Shown in pieces: positions 21,085 to 29,652 of a stretch of 64,000 nucleotides of DNA. Position 1 is the first letter of the stretch, and each line of letters opens with the position of its first letter. Source of the DNA: AAA044-D11 sp009705075 (GTDB lineage: Bacteria; Actinomycetota; Actinomycetes; Nanopelagicales; Nanopelagicaceae). Under the pieces are notes generated by a model. The model did not search any database. It saw only the letters and a program-made list of their open reading frames with translations, and was not told where the DNA came from. Position numbers and translations under genes: made by a program. The stretch lies in contig OZ254179.1 in assembly GCA_965268675.1 (NCBI GenBank), positions 682,001 through 746,000 of the forward strand, read 5' to 3'.

Positions 21085-22821
21085 ATGAGCAGAGATGAAA
21101 AGAGTTCGCTCTCCGAACTAACTATTCGTAGCCTAGGAGTGATAGAAACCGCGGAATTAGAATTTGGAAACGGGCTCACGGTAATTACTGGTGAGACCGG
21201 TGCTGGAAAAACAATGATATTGACGGCGCTGAATCTAATTTTGGGTGCTAAATCGGATACAGATTTCATTCGTACGGGAGATGAGCGCCTTTTAGTTAGT
21301 GGGAAGTTCAAGCTCGGTTCGGAGTTAACTTCTACAATCGAAGAGATTGGAGGAGTTGTCGAGGAAAGTGAATTGATTATAAATAGGAGCATCACCAATC
21401 AAGGTAAATCTAAAATCACTCTCGGGGGAATCGCGAGCACAACATCTCAAGTTTCGGAATTTGCGCAAAGTCTTATTGAAATTCATGCCCAATCGAGTTC
21501 GGCGAGATTGAGTAAATCTGTTGTGCAGCGAGATCTCTTGGACTCGTTTGGAGATCATCAAGAAATCCTAGATAGTTATAGCAAGGTTTTTGCAGAATTC
21601 ACGCTTATTCGCAAACGTATCACCGATTTAGAAAGTCAAATTTCTGAGCGTGAAATTCAAATGGCCAAACTAGAAGGTTTTGTAGCGGATTTTGTAAAGG
21701 TTGCTCCAAAGAGAGATGAGTTGTTAAACCTCGAAAATGAGATTAACAAGCTTGGATCTGTGGAAGAACTTAACGCCGGAATCATCGCAGGTTTGAGTGC
21801 AATTTCAGGTGAGGATAATTCAGCCTTGAGCGCTCTAAATATCTCTAAGAAAATACTTGAAAACATGCGTGGTAAAGATTATGAATTGGATAAATTAATT
21901 GATCACTTTGCAGAATTAGTCTACGAAATTAATGAAAGTAATTCAGGGCTAGAAAGATATCTTGCTCGTTTGGAGGCAGATCCAGCAAAGTTCGACCAGC
22001 TACAGAATAGAAAGAATGAATTGGTTTTGTTTTTGAAGAAATATGGAAGAGAAGATTCCAGGGAGGCCGCCCTAGAAAGAGCTATTACTGAGGCTAGCGA
22101 AGCCGAAGCAAAATTGACGGATTTAAAGGGCGGGGATCATCGATTAGCGGAACTTAAAAATTCGATGACGAAATTGTTCAAGAGTCTTCAATCGGCAGCG
22201 GCAGAACTCACGAAGGCTAGAGAGAATTCAGCGCAGAAATTATCAAATGCAATTTCCGAGGAGCTTAAGCAATTGGCGATGCCAAGCGCGAAGGTATCGG
22301 TAGAAGTTAAGACTTCGGAGAAGGAATCGCAGGATAATTTCACGCAATACGGATTAGATGAAGTTCTTTTCCTCTTTACAAGCCATACGGATGGAAAGCT
22401 TCTCCCATTGAGCAAGGCTGCAAGTGGGGGCGAATTATCTCGAGTAATGCTGGCTATTGAAGTGGTACTAGCAAAAAACTCATCGGTTGGAACATATATT
22501 TTTGACGAGGTTGATGCTGGAGTAGGCGGAAAGGCTGCCGTTGAAGTTGGAAGGCGATTGGCGCTTCTTTCAAAGAACTCTCAAGTTATTGTCGTGAGCC
22601 ATCTTGCGCAGGTAGCAAGTTGGGCAGATAAACATTTAGTTGTGACGAAGAGTGAGAGTGGATCGGTTACGCAGAGCAACGTGATCGAAGTATCTGGCGC
22701 AGAACGTCGTAGGGAGATTGCAAGATTGCTCTCAGGCCAAGAAGATTCTTCAACTGCCCAAGAACACGCAGGTGAATTACTCGATTTGGTCGCGGCTGTG
22801 CGCGCAGAAATGATAGGTTAA
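21085..22821 (+). CDS. recN: DNA repair protein RecN
   Basis: SMC-like ATPase that acts early in double-strand-break repair. The 578-residue protein has a Walker A motif near the N-terminus (ITGETGAGKTMIL), a long central coiled coil (about 140-380), and the C-terminal ABC signature SKAASGGELSRVMLAI with Walker B TYIFDEVDAGVGG. ATG 21085 (MSRDEKSSLSELTIRSLGV) is chosen because it sits just before the first conserved strand; an earlier in-frame ATG lies inside nadK and would add an unlikely extension. The Shine-Dalgarno is weak. Confidence 0.94.
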   Translation: MSRDEKSSLSELTIRSLGVIETAELEFGNGLTVITGETGAGKTMILTALNLILGAKSDTDFIRTGDERLLVSGKFKLGSELTSTIEEIGGVVEESELIINRSITNQGKSKITLGGIASTTSQVSEFAQSLIEIHAQSSSARLSKSVVQRDLLDSFGDHQEILDSYSKVFAEFTLIRKRITDLESQISEREIQMAKLEGFVADFVKVAPKRDELLNLENEINKLGSVEELNAGIIAGLSAISGEDNSALSALNISKKILENMRGKDYELDKLIDHFAELVYEINESNSGLERYLARLEADPAKFDQLQNRKNELVLFLKKYGREDSREAALERAITEASEAEAKLTDLKGGDHRLAELKNSMTKLFKSLQSAAAELTKARENSAQKLSNAISEELKQLAMPSAKVSVEVKTSEKESQDNFTQYGLDEVLFLFTSHTDGKLLPLSKAASGGELSRVMLAIEVVLAKNSSVGTYIFDEVDAGVGGKAAVEVGRRLALLSKNSQVIVVSHLAQVASWADKHLVVTKSESGSVTQSNVIEVSGAERRREIARLLSGQEDSSTAQEHAGELLDLVAAVRAEMIG

Positions 22822-22827
22822 CCTTCC

Positions 22828-24465
22828 ATGACCGCCCAGCATGTGACCAAGCATCTTTTCGTCACTGGCGGAGTAGCCTCAAGTTTAGGCAAGGGATTAA
22901 CAGCGTCGAGTCTCGGCAGATTACTTACTTCACGTGGGTTGCGGGTCACGATGCAGAAATTAGATCCGTACTTGAATGTCGATCCTGGAACAATGAATCC
23001 ATTTCAGCATGGTGAGGTATTTGTTACGGATGATGGTGCTGAAACAGATCTCGATATCGGGCACTATGAGCGTTTCCTCAATGTTAACTTGCATGGTTCG
23101 GCAAATGTAACTACGGGTCAGGTTTATTCGAATGTAATCGGCAAAGAACGGAGAGGTGAGTACCTCGGAGATACCGTTCAAGTTATTCCGCATATAACGA
23201 ATGAAATAAAAGAACGAATTAAGGCCATGGCTGGTCCTGAAATTGATTTAGTAATAACCGAAGTTGGCGGAACTGTCGGGGATATTGAATCTCAACCATT
23301 TTTGGAAGCTGCTCGCCAAATAAGACAAGATGTTGGACGAGATAATGTTTTTTACTTACATGTATCTCTTGTACCGTATATCGGTCCTTCAGGCGAACTT
23401 AAGACTAAGCCCACACAACATAGCGTTGCAGCTTTGCGCTCGATTGGTATAGCTCCAGATGCGATTGTAATTAGATCAGATCGGGCTATTCCGGATTCAG
23501 TGAAACGAAAAATTTCGTCGATGTGCGATGTCGACCTTGAAGCTGTTGTTGCTGCAGTGGATGCGCCTTCTATTTACGACATCCCAAAAGTTTTGTTTAA
23601 TGAAGGTTTAGATTCTTATGTTGTAAGACGGTTAGGGCTCCCGGCTGGTGAAATCATTTGGGGCGAATGGGATGTATTACTTGAAAAAGTTCATCATCCT
23701 GCCCACGAAGTTGACGTCGCTCTGGTCGGGAAATACGTTGACTTACCGGATGCTTATCTTTCGGTCACCGAAGCACTACGTGCTGGTGGTTTCTCGAACA
23801 ACGCTCGAGTTAATATCAAATGGATTGCGAGTGATGATTGTGAAACTCTTGAAGGTGCATCAGCTGCATTAAAAAACGTAGATGCTATCTGTGTACCTGG
23901 AGGTTTCGGAGTGCGTGGTATCGAAGGAAAATTGGGAGCACTTAAGTTTGCGCGGGAAAACAAGATTCCAACTCTAGGTTTATGCCTCGGTTTGCAATGC
24001 ATGGTTATCGAGGCTGCGAGAAACTTAGCGAAGATCATTGGTGCGAACTCAGCCGAATTTGACCCAGAAACGAAAGATCCGGTTATTTCGACTATGCAAA
24101 GTCAAGAAGATATTGTCGCCGGCAAGGGTGATATGGGCGGAACAATGAGATTGGGGCTTTACCCTGCAGTCTTGGCTCCCGGATCGGTTGTCGCAGAGGT
24201 GTACGGAGCAACAGAAATTCAGGAGCGTCACCGCCACAGGTATGAAGTGAACAATAAATACCGCCAGGAAATCGCTAAAACCGGTCTCAATTTTTCTGGA
24301 CTATCACCGGATGGAAACCTTGTTGAATTTGTTGAACTGCCAGCCAGCGTTCATCCGTTTTACGTAGGAACTCAAGCCCACCCTGAATTTTTGTCACGTC
24401 CAACAAAAGCCCATCCTCTCTTCAGCGGTTTAATTGCTGCTGCCATCAAAAATAATGGTAGATAA
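22828..24465 (+). CDS. pyrG: CTP synthase
   Basis: Converts UTP to CTP with ATP and glutamine. The 545-residue protein has the N-terminal synthetase domain (TKHLFVTGGVASSLGKGLTASSLG, then EVGGTVGDIES) and a C-terminal class I glutamine amidotransferase domain with the nucleophile Cys in LGLCLGLQCM and the His-x-Glu pair in AHPEFLSRP. It follows recN by 6 bases and overlaps xerD by 11 bases. Same order as Rv1696-Rv1701 in M. tuberculosis, with intervening genes removed. Confidence 0.97.
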   Translation: MTAQHVTKHLFVTGGVASSLGKGLTASSLGRLLTSRGLRVTMQKLDPYLNVDPGTMNPFQHGEVFVTDDGAETDLDIGHYERFLNVNLHGSANVTTGQVYSNVIGKERRGEYLGDTVQVIPHITNEIKERIKAMAGPEIDLVITEVGGTVGDIESQPFLEAARQIRQDVGRDNVFYLHVSLVPYIGPSGELKTKPTQHSVAALRSIGIAPDAIVIRSDRAIPDSVKRKISSMCDVDLEAVVAAVDAPSIYDIPKVLFNEGLDSYVVRRLGLPAGEIIWGEWDVLLEKVHHPAHEVDVALVGKYVDLPDAYLSVTEALRAGGFSNNARVNIKWIASDDCETLEGASAALKNVDAICVPGGFGVRGIEGKLGALKFARENKIPTLGLCLGLQCMVIEAARNLAKIIGANSAEFDPETKDPVISTMQSQEDIVAGKGDMGGTMRLGLYPAVLAPGSVVAEVYGATEIQERHRHRYEVNNKYRQEIAKTGLNFSGLSPDGNLVEFVELPASVHPFYVGTQAHPEFLSRPTKAHPLFSGLIAAAIKNNGR

Positions 24466-25381
24466 TCTAGATTTAAGTGAAGCGGTAAAGGATTATCTGA
24501 GTTTCGCCTCAATCGAAAAGGGTCTAGCAAAAAATACGATTGCCGCCTATCGGCTAGATCTAGAGAAATTTATGGCTTTTATGGCGTTGGAGAATAAAGG
24601 TATCGGCGACGTAGATTCTAATTTAATAGATGAGTTTCTCGGTTGGTTGCGAGGTGCAAGTGGAGATGTAAAACGTTCAACGGAAAGTTCTAATTCGAGA
24701 TCGATCGTAGTGATTAGGAATTTATTTAAATTTATTGCGACTAACAACCGTCAAGTCAACCCTATCCAGAGTTATTCCCCACCGGCTATTCCAAAGAGAT
24801 TGCCTAAGGCGCTAAAAATTTCAGAAGTTATCGATTTGATCGAATCCGCAAAGCTGGGCGATGACTCGCTGGCCCTTAGAAATACAGCGTTGATTGAAGT
24901 TTTATATGCAACAGGAGCACGGATTAGTGAGATTACCGAATTAGAACTCTCGAGCCTCTCGCAATTAGATGCAAACTTAACTATCAAATTATTAGGCAAG
25001 GGTTCTAAGGAACGTATTGTCCCTATTGGAAATTTCGCTCGTTCCAGTCTGGAGAATTATCTAACTCGCGGTAGGCCGGATTTAATTGGGAAGAGAAAAT
25101 GCCAGAAAGTTTTTCTTAATTCACGTGGGGATGGATTAAGTCGACAAAGCGCTTGGGAAATAATTTCATCTGTAGCCGAACGTGCGAAAATCTCAACACA
25201 CGTGACACCACATTCGCTTAGACATTCATTTGCTACACATCTACTCGATGGGGGAGCAGATATTCGAGTTGTGCAGGAGTTGCTAGGGCACGCCTCTGTT
25301 ACGACAACTCAGATTTACACTCTTGTAACTATCGACAAACTCCGTGAAAGTTACTCAAGCGCACATCCGCGAGCAAGGTAA
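24455..25381 (+). CDS. xerD: Site-specific tyrosine recombinase XerD
   Basis: With XerC resolves chromosome dimers at dif under FtsK control. The 308-residue protein has an N-terminal SAM-like core-binding domain (1-100) and a catalytic domain with all active-site residues: Arg in TGARISEI, Lys in GKGSKER, His-x-x-Arg in HSLRHSFATHLL, His in LLGHASVTTTQ and the nucleophile Tyr in IYTLV. ATG 24455 lies within the pyrG 3' end. Its stop TAA is immediately followed by the end of the convergent RHH gene with no spacer base. Its chromosomal context (pyrG, parA, scpAB) argues for XerD rather than an integrase. Confidence 0.93.
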   Translation: MVDNLDLSEAVKDYLSFASIEKGLAKNTIAAYRLDLEKFMAFMALENKGIGDVDSNLIDEFLGWLRGASGDVKRSTESSNSRSIVVIRNLFKFIATNNRQVNPIQSYSPPAIPKRLPKALKISEVIDLIESAKLGDDSLALRNTALIEVLYATGARISEITELELSSLSQLDANLTIKLLGKGSKERIVPIGNFARSSLENYLTRGRPDLIGKRKCQKVFLNSRGDGLSRQSAWEIISSVAERAKISTHVTPHSLRHSFATHLLDGGADIRVVQELLGHASVTTTQIYTLVTIDKLRESYSSAHPRAR

Positions 25382-25774
25382 TTATTTTCCTCGAAGTCGC
25401 CTTGCGATAATACTTTGATCTCCCTTTGTTTCAAGATCAGCAATAATGATTGCGAGTGATTCACGGACGATGCGGCCTCGATCGACGGCCAACCCTAAAT
25501 CACCGCGAAGTGCCAATCTCGCTTGCTCTAGATCGTAAAGTTCCTCAGGCGATAAATACACTGTTATTTTTTCGTCATGGCGTTCGCGACCACTTGGGGA
25601 TTTATCGAAAGTATTAACTCTCCGACGTGCGGTAGTGCGAACTGATTTTTTATTCGTGATTACTGCACTTGGAACATCTTCAATCGGTGTGGGGGATTGA
25701 GTTGGCACCGCACTCAAAGTAGTTGTCTGGCGGAATAATTCATCAGCGCCTGGAAGGCTTACTCTGCGGCTCAT
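25382..25774 (-). CDS. Ribbon-helix-helix-like partner of ParA
   Basis: A 130-residue protein. The first ~65 residues are polar and likely disordered; the C-terminal part (KITVYLSPEELYDLEQARLA ... GRIVRESLAIII) has the strand-helix-helix pattern of CopG/RHH DNA-binding proteins. It overlaps parA in an ATGA junction, so the two are co-translated. The pairing of a ParA ATPase with a small RHH protein is the layout of type Ib plasmid partition systems; here it sits on a chromosome beside scpAB. Not a ParB: no ParB/Srx or HTH domain is present. Function is inference. Confidence 0.65.
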   Translation of the reverse strand: MSRRVSLPGADELFRQTTTLSAVPTQSPTPIEDVPSAVITNKKSVRTTARRRVNTFDKSPSGRERHDEKITVYLSPEELYDLEQARLALRGDLGLAVDRGRIVRESLAIIIADLETKGDQSIIARRLRGK

Positions 25775-26691
25775 TTTGCTCCTCCTCGATAAATTAACTC
25801 ACGGGCCAGTCGTCGATATGAGACGGCTCCGGTTGAACTACTTGCATATGTTGTGATCGGTTCGCCCTTAACAGTTGATTCAGAGAAGCGAACTGTTCTG
25901 GCAATTATCGTGTCAAGAAGATCATCGGGAAACTCTTTCGCGATTAGCTCGAGAACCTCACGTGAATGGGCAGTTTTACGTTCGAACATCGTTGCAAGAA
26001 TTCCATCGATTTGCAGATTGGGATTGGTATTGCTTCTGACTTTATCGATTGTTTCACGTACTAAGCCGAGCCCCAGAACTGCGAAATATTCACATTCCAT
26101 TGGAATGAGAACTCCATTCGATGCAGTTAAAGCGTTGATGGTTAGAGTTCCTAGCGATGGTGAACAATCGATCAAAATATCGTCATATTGTTCAATTATT
26201 GGCTCTAGCAACTTACGCAACTTATGCTCTTTGGCCAATTCCGAAACAAATGCAGCATCGGCAGCAGCTAAATCTTTATGTCCTCGAATGAAATCTAATC
26301 CGGGCACATTTGACTTTAAAATGAATTCATTTATGTTCGCCTGAGAATCATTTAGCAAGTACCAGATAGACCCGTATTGTTCTTTTATTTGAGCTGGCTT
26401 TATACCGAGACCAGTTGTCATGCTAGCTTGTGAGTCGAAATCAATCAGTAGCACTCTGCGACCAAGTTCAGCGAGCGCTGCACCAAGATTTATGGTTGTT
26501 GTTGTTTTTCCGACGCCGCCCTTCTGGTTAACGACAGAAATGACTCGAGCTGGTCCAGGCGTAGGGCTATCTTTCACTTGTGGGAATTCAACTAGTTTTC
26601 GTCCTAGGACACTTGAGGTAGCTGAAAATTCCTCATCACGATTTGTCGATTTAGTTCCTAAGCGAGAAACCTTCGAATTGCTTTTTGCCAT
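25771..26691 (-). CDS. ParA/Soj-family ATPase
   Basis: A 306-residue deviant-Walker ATPase of the chromosome/plasmid partition family. Walker A is ISVVNQKGGVGKTTTTINLG with the signature Lys, followed by LIDFDSQASMT and the A'' segment ILIDCSPSLGTLTINAL. A ~45-residue polar N-terminal tail precedes the domain. Actinobacteria keep this gene (Rv1708 in M. tuberculosis) next to scpA-scpB, separate from the oriC-proximal parAB. It is transcribed divergently from scpA from a predicted leaderless promoter and co-translated with the RHH-like gene. Confidence 0.88.
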   Translation of the reverse strand: MAKSNSKVSRLGTKSTNRDEEFSATSSVLGRKLVEFPQVKDSPTPGPARVISVVNQKGGVGKTTTTINLGAALAELGRRVLLIDFDSQASMTTGLGIKPAQIKEQYGSIWYLLNDSQANINEFILKSNVPGLDFIRGHKDLAAADAAFVSELAKEHKLRKLLEPIIEQYDDILIDCSPSLGTLTINALTASNGVLIPMECEYFAVLGLGLVRETIDKVRSNTNPNLQIDGILATMFERKTAHSREVLELIAKEFPDDLLDTIIARTVRFSESTVKGEPITTYASSSTGAVSYRRLARELIYRGGAK

Positions 26692-26697
26692 GGCGCG

Positions 26698-26726
26698 ACT
26701 CTACGGCGGTGCGATTGGGCGCGCAA
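26698..26726 (-). promoter_or_regulatory. parA promoter, predicted leaderless
   Basis: On the minus strand TTGCGC (26726-26721), 17-base spacer, TAGAGT (26703-26698), then six bases to the ATG at 26691. Its -35 box touches the -35 box of the divergent scpA promoter. Confidence 0.6.
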
Positions 26727-26744
26727 GCGTAAGTGCATTACCTT
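26715..26744 (+). promoter_or_regulatory. scpA promoter, predicted leaderless
   Basis: TTGGGC (26715-26720), 18-base spacer, TACCTT (26739-26744), then six bases to the ATG at 26751. Confidence 0.6.
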
Positions 26745-26750
26745 TGCGCC

Positions 26751-27620
26751 ATGAGCGCTGGCGAGAGTGATTTAGCAGAGAGTAAAGAGTCGACGCCAGG
26801 CTTCTCGGTTCATCTTTCAAACTTCGATGGACCCTTCGACCTGCTTCTCCAGTTGATTTCCAGGCACAAGATGGATGTCACGGAGGTGGCTCTTGGTGTC
26901 GTAACTGACGATTTCATTGCCTATATACGAGCTCTAGAGGGCTCAGAAGAGGGCTGGGACCTCGATCAGACCACTGAATTCCTTGTGGTTGCTGCGACGC
27001 TCTTAGATTTAAAAGCCGCCAGACTCCTTCCTTCAGGCGAAGTAGAAGATGAAGGGGATCTAGCCCTCCTCGAAGCCCGAGACCTACTTTTTGCTCGTTT
27101 GCTGCAGTATCGAGCCTTCAAGGCTATTGCGGCAATATTCAATGAGCGCTTACTTCGAGAAGAGAAGAGCTTCGCCCGTGTTGTCGCCTTGGAGGCGCAT
27201 TTTGCCAGCCTACTTCCCGAGGTGTTGATCGGAGTAGGGCCAGAACGCTTCGCAGCTATAGCCCAAAGGGTTCTATCGCCTAAAATCACACCTAGCGTGG
27301 GCATAGAGCATATTCACCGACCTTTGGTGAGCGTGGCCGAAGAAGCCCTAAAAATTGTCGAGGAACTTCGCAGGACTGGAAAATGCACTTTTCGCCATCT
27401 GATTAGCGATGCAACCTCTACCTTGTTCGTTGTAGCGAGATTTTTAGCTGTGCTGGAGTTATATCGTGAAGGGGTCGTGCGATTCGAGCAAGTTATTGCT
27501 CTTGGCGAGCTAGCTATAACCTGGACTGGAAGCCTCGAAGGCGAGATTGAAGTAAGTGATGAGTTTGATGTACCACAAGTAGTCTCTGAGGATGAAACAA
27601 ATGGAGGGGCAAATGTCTAA
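26751..27620 (+). CDS. scpA: Segregation and condensation protein A
   Basis: Kleisin subunit (289 aa) that bridges the SMC heads in the bacterial condensin with ScpB. The N-terminal kleisin motif FSVHLSNFDGPFDLLLQLI is clear, as is LLDLKAARLLP; a C-terminal winged-helix follows. ATG 26751 is chosen from the TACCTT-N6-ATG arrangement and because the upstream ATG at 26733 lies within the promoter. It overlaps scpB by 8 bases. Confidence 0.94.
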   Translation: MSAGESDLAESKESTPGFSVHLSNFDGPFDLLLQLISRHKMDVTEVALGVVTDDFIAYIRALEGSEEGWDLDQTTEFLVVAATLLDLKAARLLPSGEVEDEGDLALLEARDLLFARLLQYRAFKAIAAIFNERLLREEKSFARVVALEAHFASLLPEVLIGVGPERFAAIAQRVLSPKITPSVGIEHIHRPLVSVAEEALKIVEELRRTGKCTFRHLISDATSTLFVVARFLAVLELYREGVVRFEQVIALGELAITWTGSLEGEIEVSDEFDVPQVVSEDETNGGANV

Positions 27621-28170
27621 CCTTGAACTTAACAGATCGTTAGAAGCAATTCTAATGGTGGTCGATGAACCGGTGCCGGAGTTAATTTTGGCTCAAATAA
27701 CGGAGACTCCAACAGATGCCGTCGTGGAGGCTCTGAATTCTCTGGCCAATGAGTATGTTCAATCGGGAAGAGGTTTTGAATTGCGTCAGGTGTCAGGAGG
27801 CTGGCGTTTCTATAGCCACCCAGATCTGGCACCAGTGGTTGAGAAATTCGTTCTAGATGGCCAGCAATCCAGACTCACTCAAGCTGCACTTGAAACCCTG
27901 GCTGTTATCGCCTATCGACAACCAGTTTCGAGAGCGCGAGTGTCCGCAATTCGAGGAGTGAATGTCGAGGCTGTTATGAAGACACTCGTAACGCGTGGAC
28001 TTGTAGAAGAATCTGGTATCGAGCACGAGACAGGGGCGATTTTGTACTCAACAACCTCGTTCTTCTTGGAGAAACTAGGCTTAAATGGCGTCTCTGATCT
28101 GCCCGCACTAGCCCCATTCCTGCCCGACATTGATGGGCTCGATGAGGTCCTCTCTACCTTGACCGATTAG
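27613..28170 (+). CDS. scpB: Segregation and condensation protein B
   Basis: A 185-residue protein of two winged-helix domains, partner of ScpA and SMC. Diagnostic segments are RSLEAILMVVDEPV at the N-terminus and LTQAALETLAVIAYRQPVSRARVSAIRGVNV in the second domain. The ATG at 27613 is three bases after GGAGGGG (27603-27609), a strong Shine-Dalgarno that lies inside scpA. Confidence 0.94.
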   Translation: MSNLELNRSLEAILMVVDEPVPELILAQITETPTDAVVEALNSLANEYVQSGRGFELRQVSGGWRFYSHPDLAPVVEKFVLDGQQSRLTQAALETLAVIAYRQPVSRARVSAIRGVNVEAVMKTLVTRGLVEESGIEHETGAILYSTTSFFLEKLGLNGVSDLPALAPFLPDIDGLDEVLSTLTD

Positions 28171-28278
28171 CAAACCTTAGAAAATTGCCGTAGCCTGAGC
28201 TCAGTTCAGGCAATCGCACCAATTTCACCCTAATTCATGCCAATTCCACGCTGTTGAAGCAGTTGAAAAGAGTTAAAA
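28171..28278 (+). other. Spacer with a 6-bp hairpin
   Basis: GCCTGA...TCAGGC (28191-28209) forms a stem but has no T-run after it, so it is not a convincing terminator. A promoter for the following gene is not evident. Confidence 0.3.
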
Positions 28279-29013
28279 ATGGCACTAATTCGCCTCCAAA
28301 AAATCCTTGCCGATGCCGGAATAGCTAGCCGTCGAGCGAGTGAAGAGATGATCCTCGAAGGCAGAGTGAGTGTTGACGGCAAGCAAATATTCGAACTTGG
28401 AAGTAAATTCGACCCAGAAATTTCTAAAGTTGAAGTTGATGGTGAAGCAATCCGCCAGAATAAGACTAAAACTTATCTTGCATTTTATAAACCCAGGGGC
28501 GTTATATCCACAATGTCTGACCCTGATGGTCGGGCGAATTTGGGGGATTACTTCAAAACTAGAAATGAGCGACTTTTTCACGTTGGGCGACTAGACCGGG
28601 ATAGCGAGGGGCTAATCCTGCTGACCAATGATGGATCTCTGACCCACCGCGCAACACACCCAAGCTATGGCCTAGTAAAGAAATATCTTCTTGAGATTGA
28701 AGGTCCATTCACTAAAGAAAATATCGAAGAGCTTCTTAAAGGTGTCGTGCTGGAGGACGGAATGGCCCGGGCGCTAGATGTCAAAGTGGTACGCGAGATC
28801 AACCCGAAACACCGTTGGGTCGAGGTCTCGATCCATGAGGGTCGGTTCCACATTATTAGACGGATGTTTGAATTTTTAGAGATCGAAGTATTGCGGCTGA
28901 TCCGAACTGACTTTGGCCCTATTTCGATGGGGGACACCAAAGAGGGTAGGTGGCGTGTTTTAAATGCGGTCGAACTCGAAAACCTCTTTAAGGTTTTAAA
29001 GTTAAATCTATAA
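28279..29013 (+). CDS. 23S/16S rRNA pseudouridine synthase, RluB/RsuA family
   Basis: A 244-residue enzyme with an N-terminal S4 domain (1-62, RLQKILADAGIASRRASEEMI) and the RsuA-type catalytic domain. The catalytic Asp is in FHVGRLDRDSEGLILLTNDG, and the C-terminal motif EGRFHIIRRMFEFLE is typical. It isomerises a uridine in rRNA. In actinobacteria it regularly follows scpB (Rv1711). Specific target (RluB versus RsuA) cannot be decided here. Confidence 0.92.
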   Translation: MALIRLQKILADAGIASRRASEEMILEGRVSVDGKQIFELGSKFDPEISKVEVDGEAIRQNKTKTYLAFYKPRGVISTMSDPDGRANLGDYFKTRNERLFHVGRLDRDSEGLILLTNDGSLTHRATHPSYGLVKKYLLEIEGPFTKENIEELLKGVVLEDGMARALDVKVVREINPKHRWVEVSIHEGRFHIIRRMFEFLEIEVLRLIRTDFGPISMGDTKEGRWRVLNAVELENLFKVLKLNL

Positions 29014-29256
29014 ATAGAAAAGACCAGAATAGATTTGTCTATAAATATATCTTCTAGAGGTGCTATATTACCTATATATCGACAATAATACGCTTGTTTT
29101 CTCGCCTTAAACCGATAAAACGATATTTTTAGTTTGCTCTTTGATTCCAAAGATTATTGTCGATATTCAAAAAAGTAGAATAATCGATAAAAGGTTTTAG
29201 CCTTAAGTTATTAAAATGACGAACGAAATAATCTCCTCGCAAGGTAGCATTTGCAA
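29014..29256. other. AT-rich intergenic region with a long inverted repeat
   Basis: 243 bases with many TATA runs and no supported gene. ATATCGACAATAAT (29076-29089) is the exact reverse complement of ATTATTGTCGATAT (29153-29166), separated by 63 bases. TAGCAT at 29245-29250 serves as the -10 box of aroH. The base composition is clearly more AT-rich than the genes on either side. Confidence 0.6.
29245..29250 (+). promoter_or_regulatory. -10 element of aroH, predicted leaderless
   Basis: TAGCAT, six bases, then ATG 29257. No -35 box of good fit is seen. Confidence 0.5.
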
Positions 29257-29652
29257 ATGAAATCTCTCCGAGCCTTTCGTGGTGCAACCCAGTTGACGGC
29301 TGATAACAGTGAAGAGATGCGTGGTGCAGTCATTGAGCTTCTGGAAAAGACTCTCCAGGAAAATTCGCTTTCAAGTGAAGATCTTATTTCAATATTGCTC
29401 ACAGCCACTCCGGACCTCAAATGCGAATTTCCAGCCGTGGGTGTACGAATTTTTGGCTTAACGGATGTTCCTTTAATTTGCGCACAAGAGATCGATGTGG
29501 CGGGCGCTTTGCCCCTGACAATTAGAATGCTAATTCATGCAGAATCAGAGCTTTCTCGCGCACAAATCAAGCACCAATATTTACGAGGAGCACAGGTTTT
29601 GCGCCCTGATTTAGAGCGAAGTAGCGCGTCAGAATCGGACTCCGCACAGTGA
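29257..29652 (+). CDS. aroH: Chorismate mutase, AroH (barrel) type
   Basis: Converts chorismate to prephenate for phenylalanine and tyrosine. The 131-residue protein fits the small trimeric AroH class of Bacillus subtilis: RGATQLTADNSEEM near the N-terminus, ELLEKTLQENSL, and the PLICAQEIDVAGALPLTIR segment. It overlaps tyrA by 4 bases, putting two successive enzymes of tyrosine synthesis together. The order rluB-aroH-tyrA-cmk-der also occurs in Streptomyces. Confidence 0.93.
   Translation: MKSLRAFRGATQLTADNSEEMRGAVIELLEKTLQENSLSSEDLISILLTATPDLKCEFPAVGVRIFGLTDVPLICAQEIDVAGALPLTIRMLIHAESELSRAQIKHQYLRGAQVLRPDLERSSASESDSAQ

Noticed and set aside
24455..25381. Phage or integron integrase
   Set aside because: It is XerD by length, motifs and conserved position after pyrG; no att sites or phage genes are nearby.
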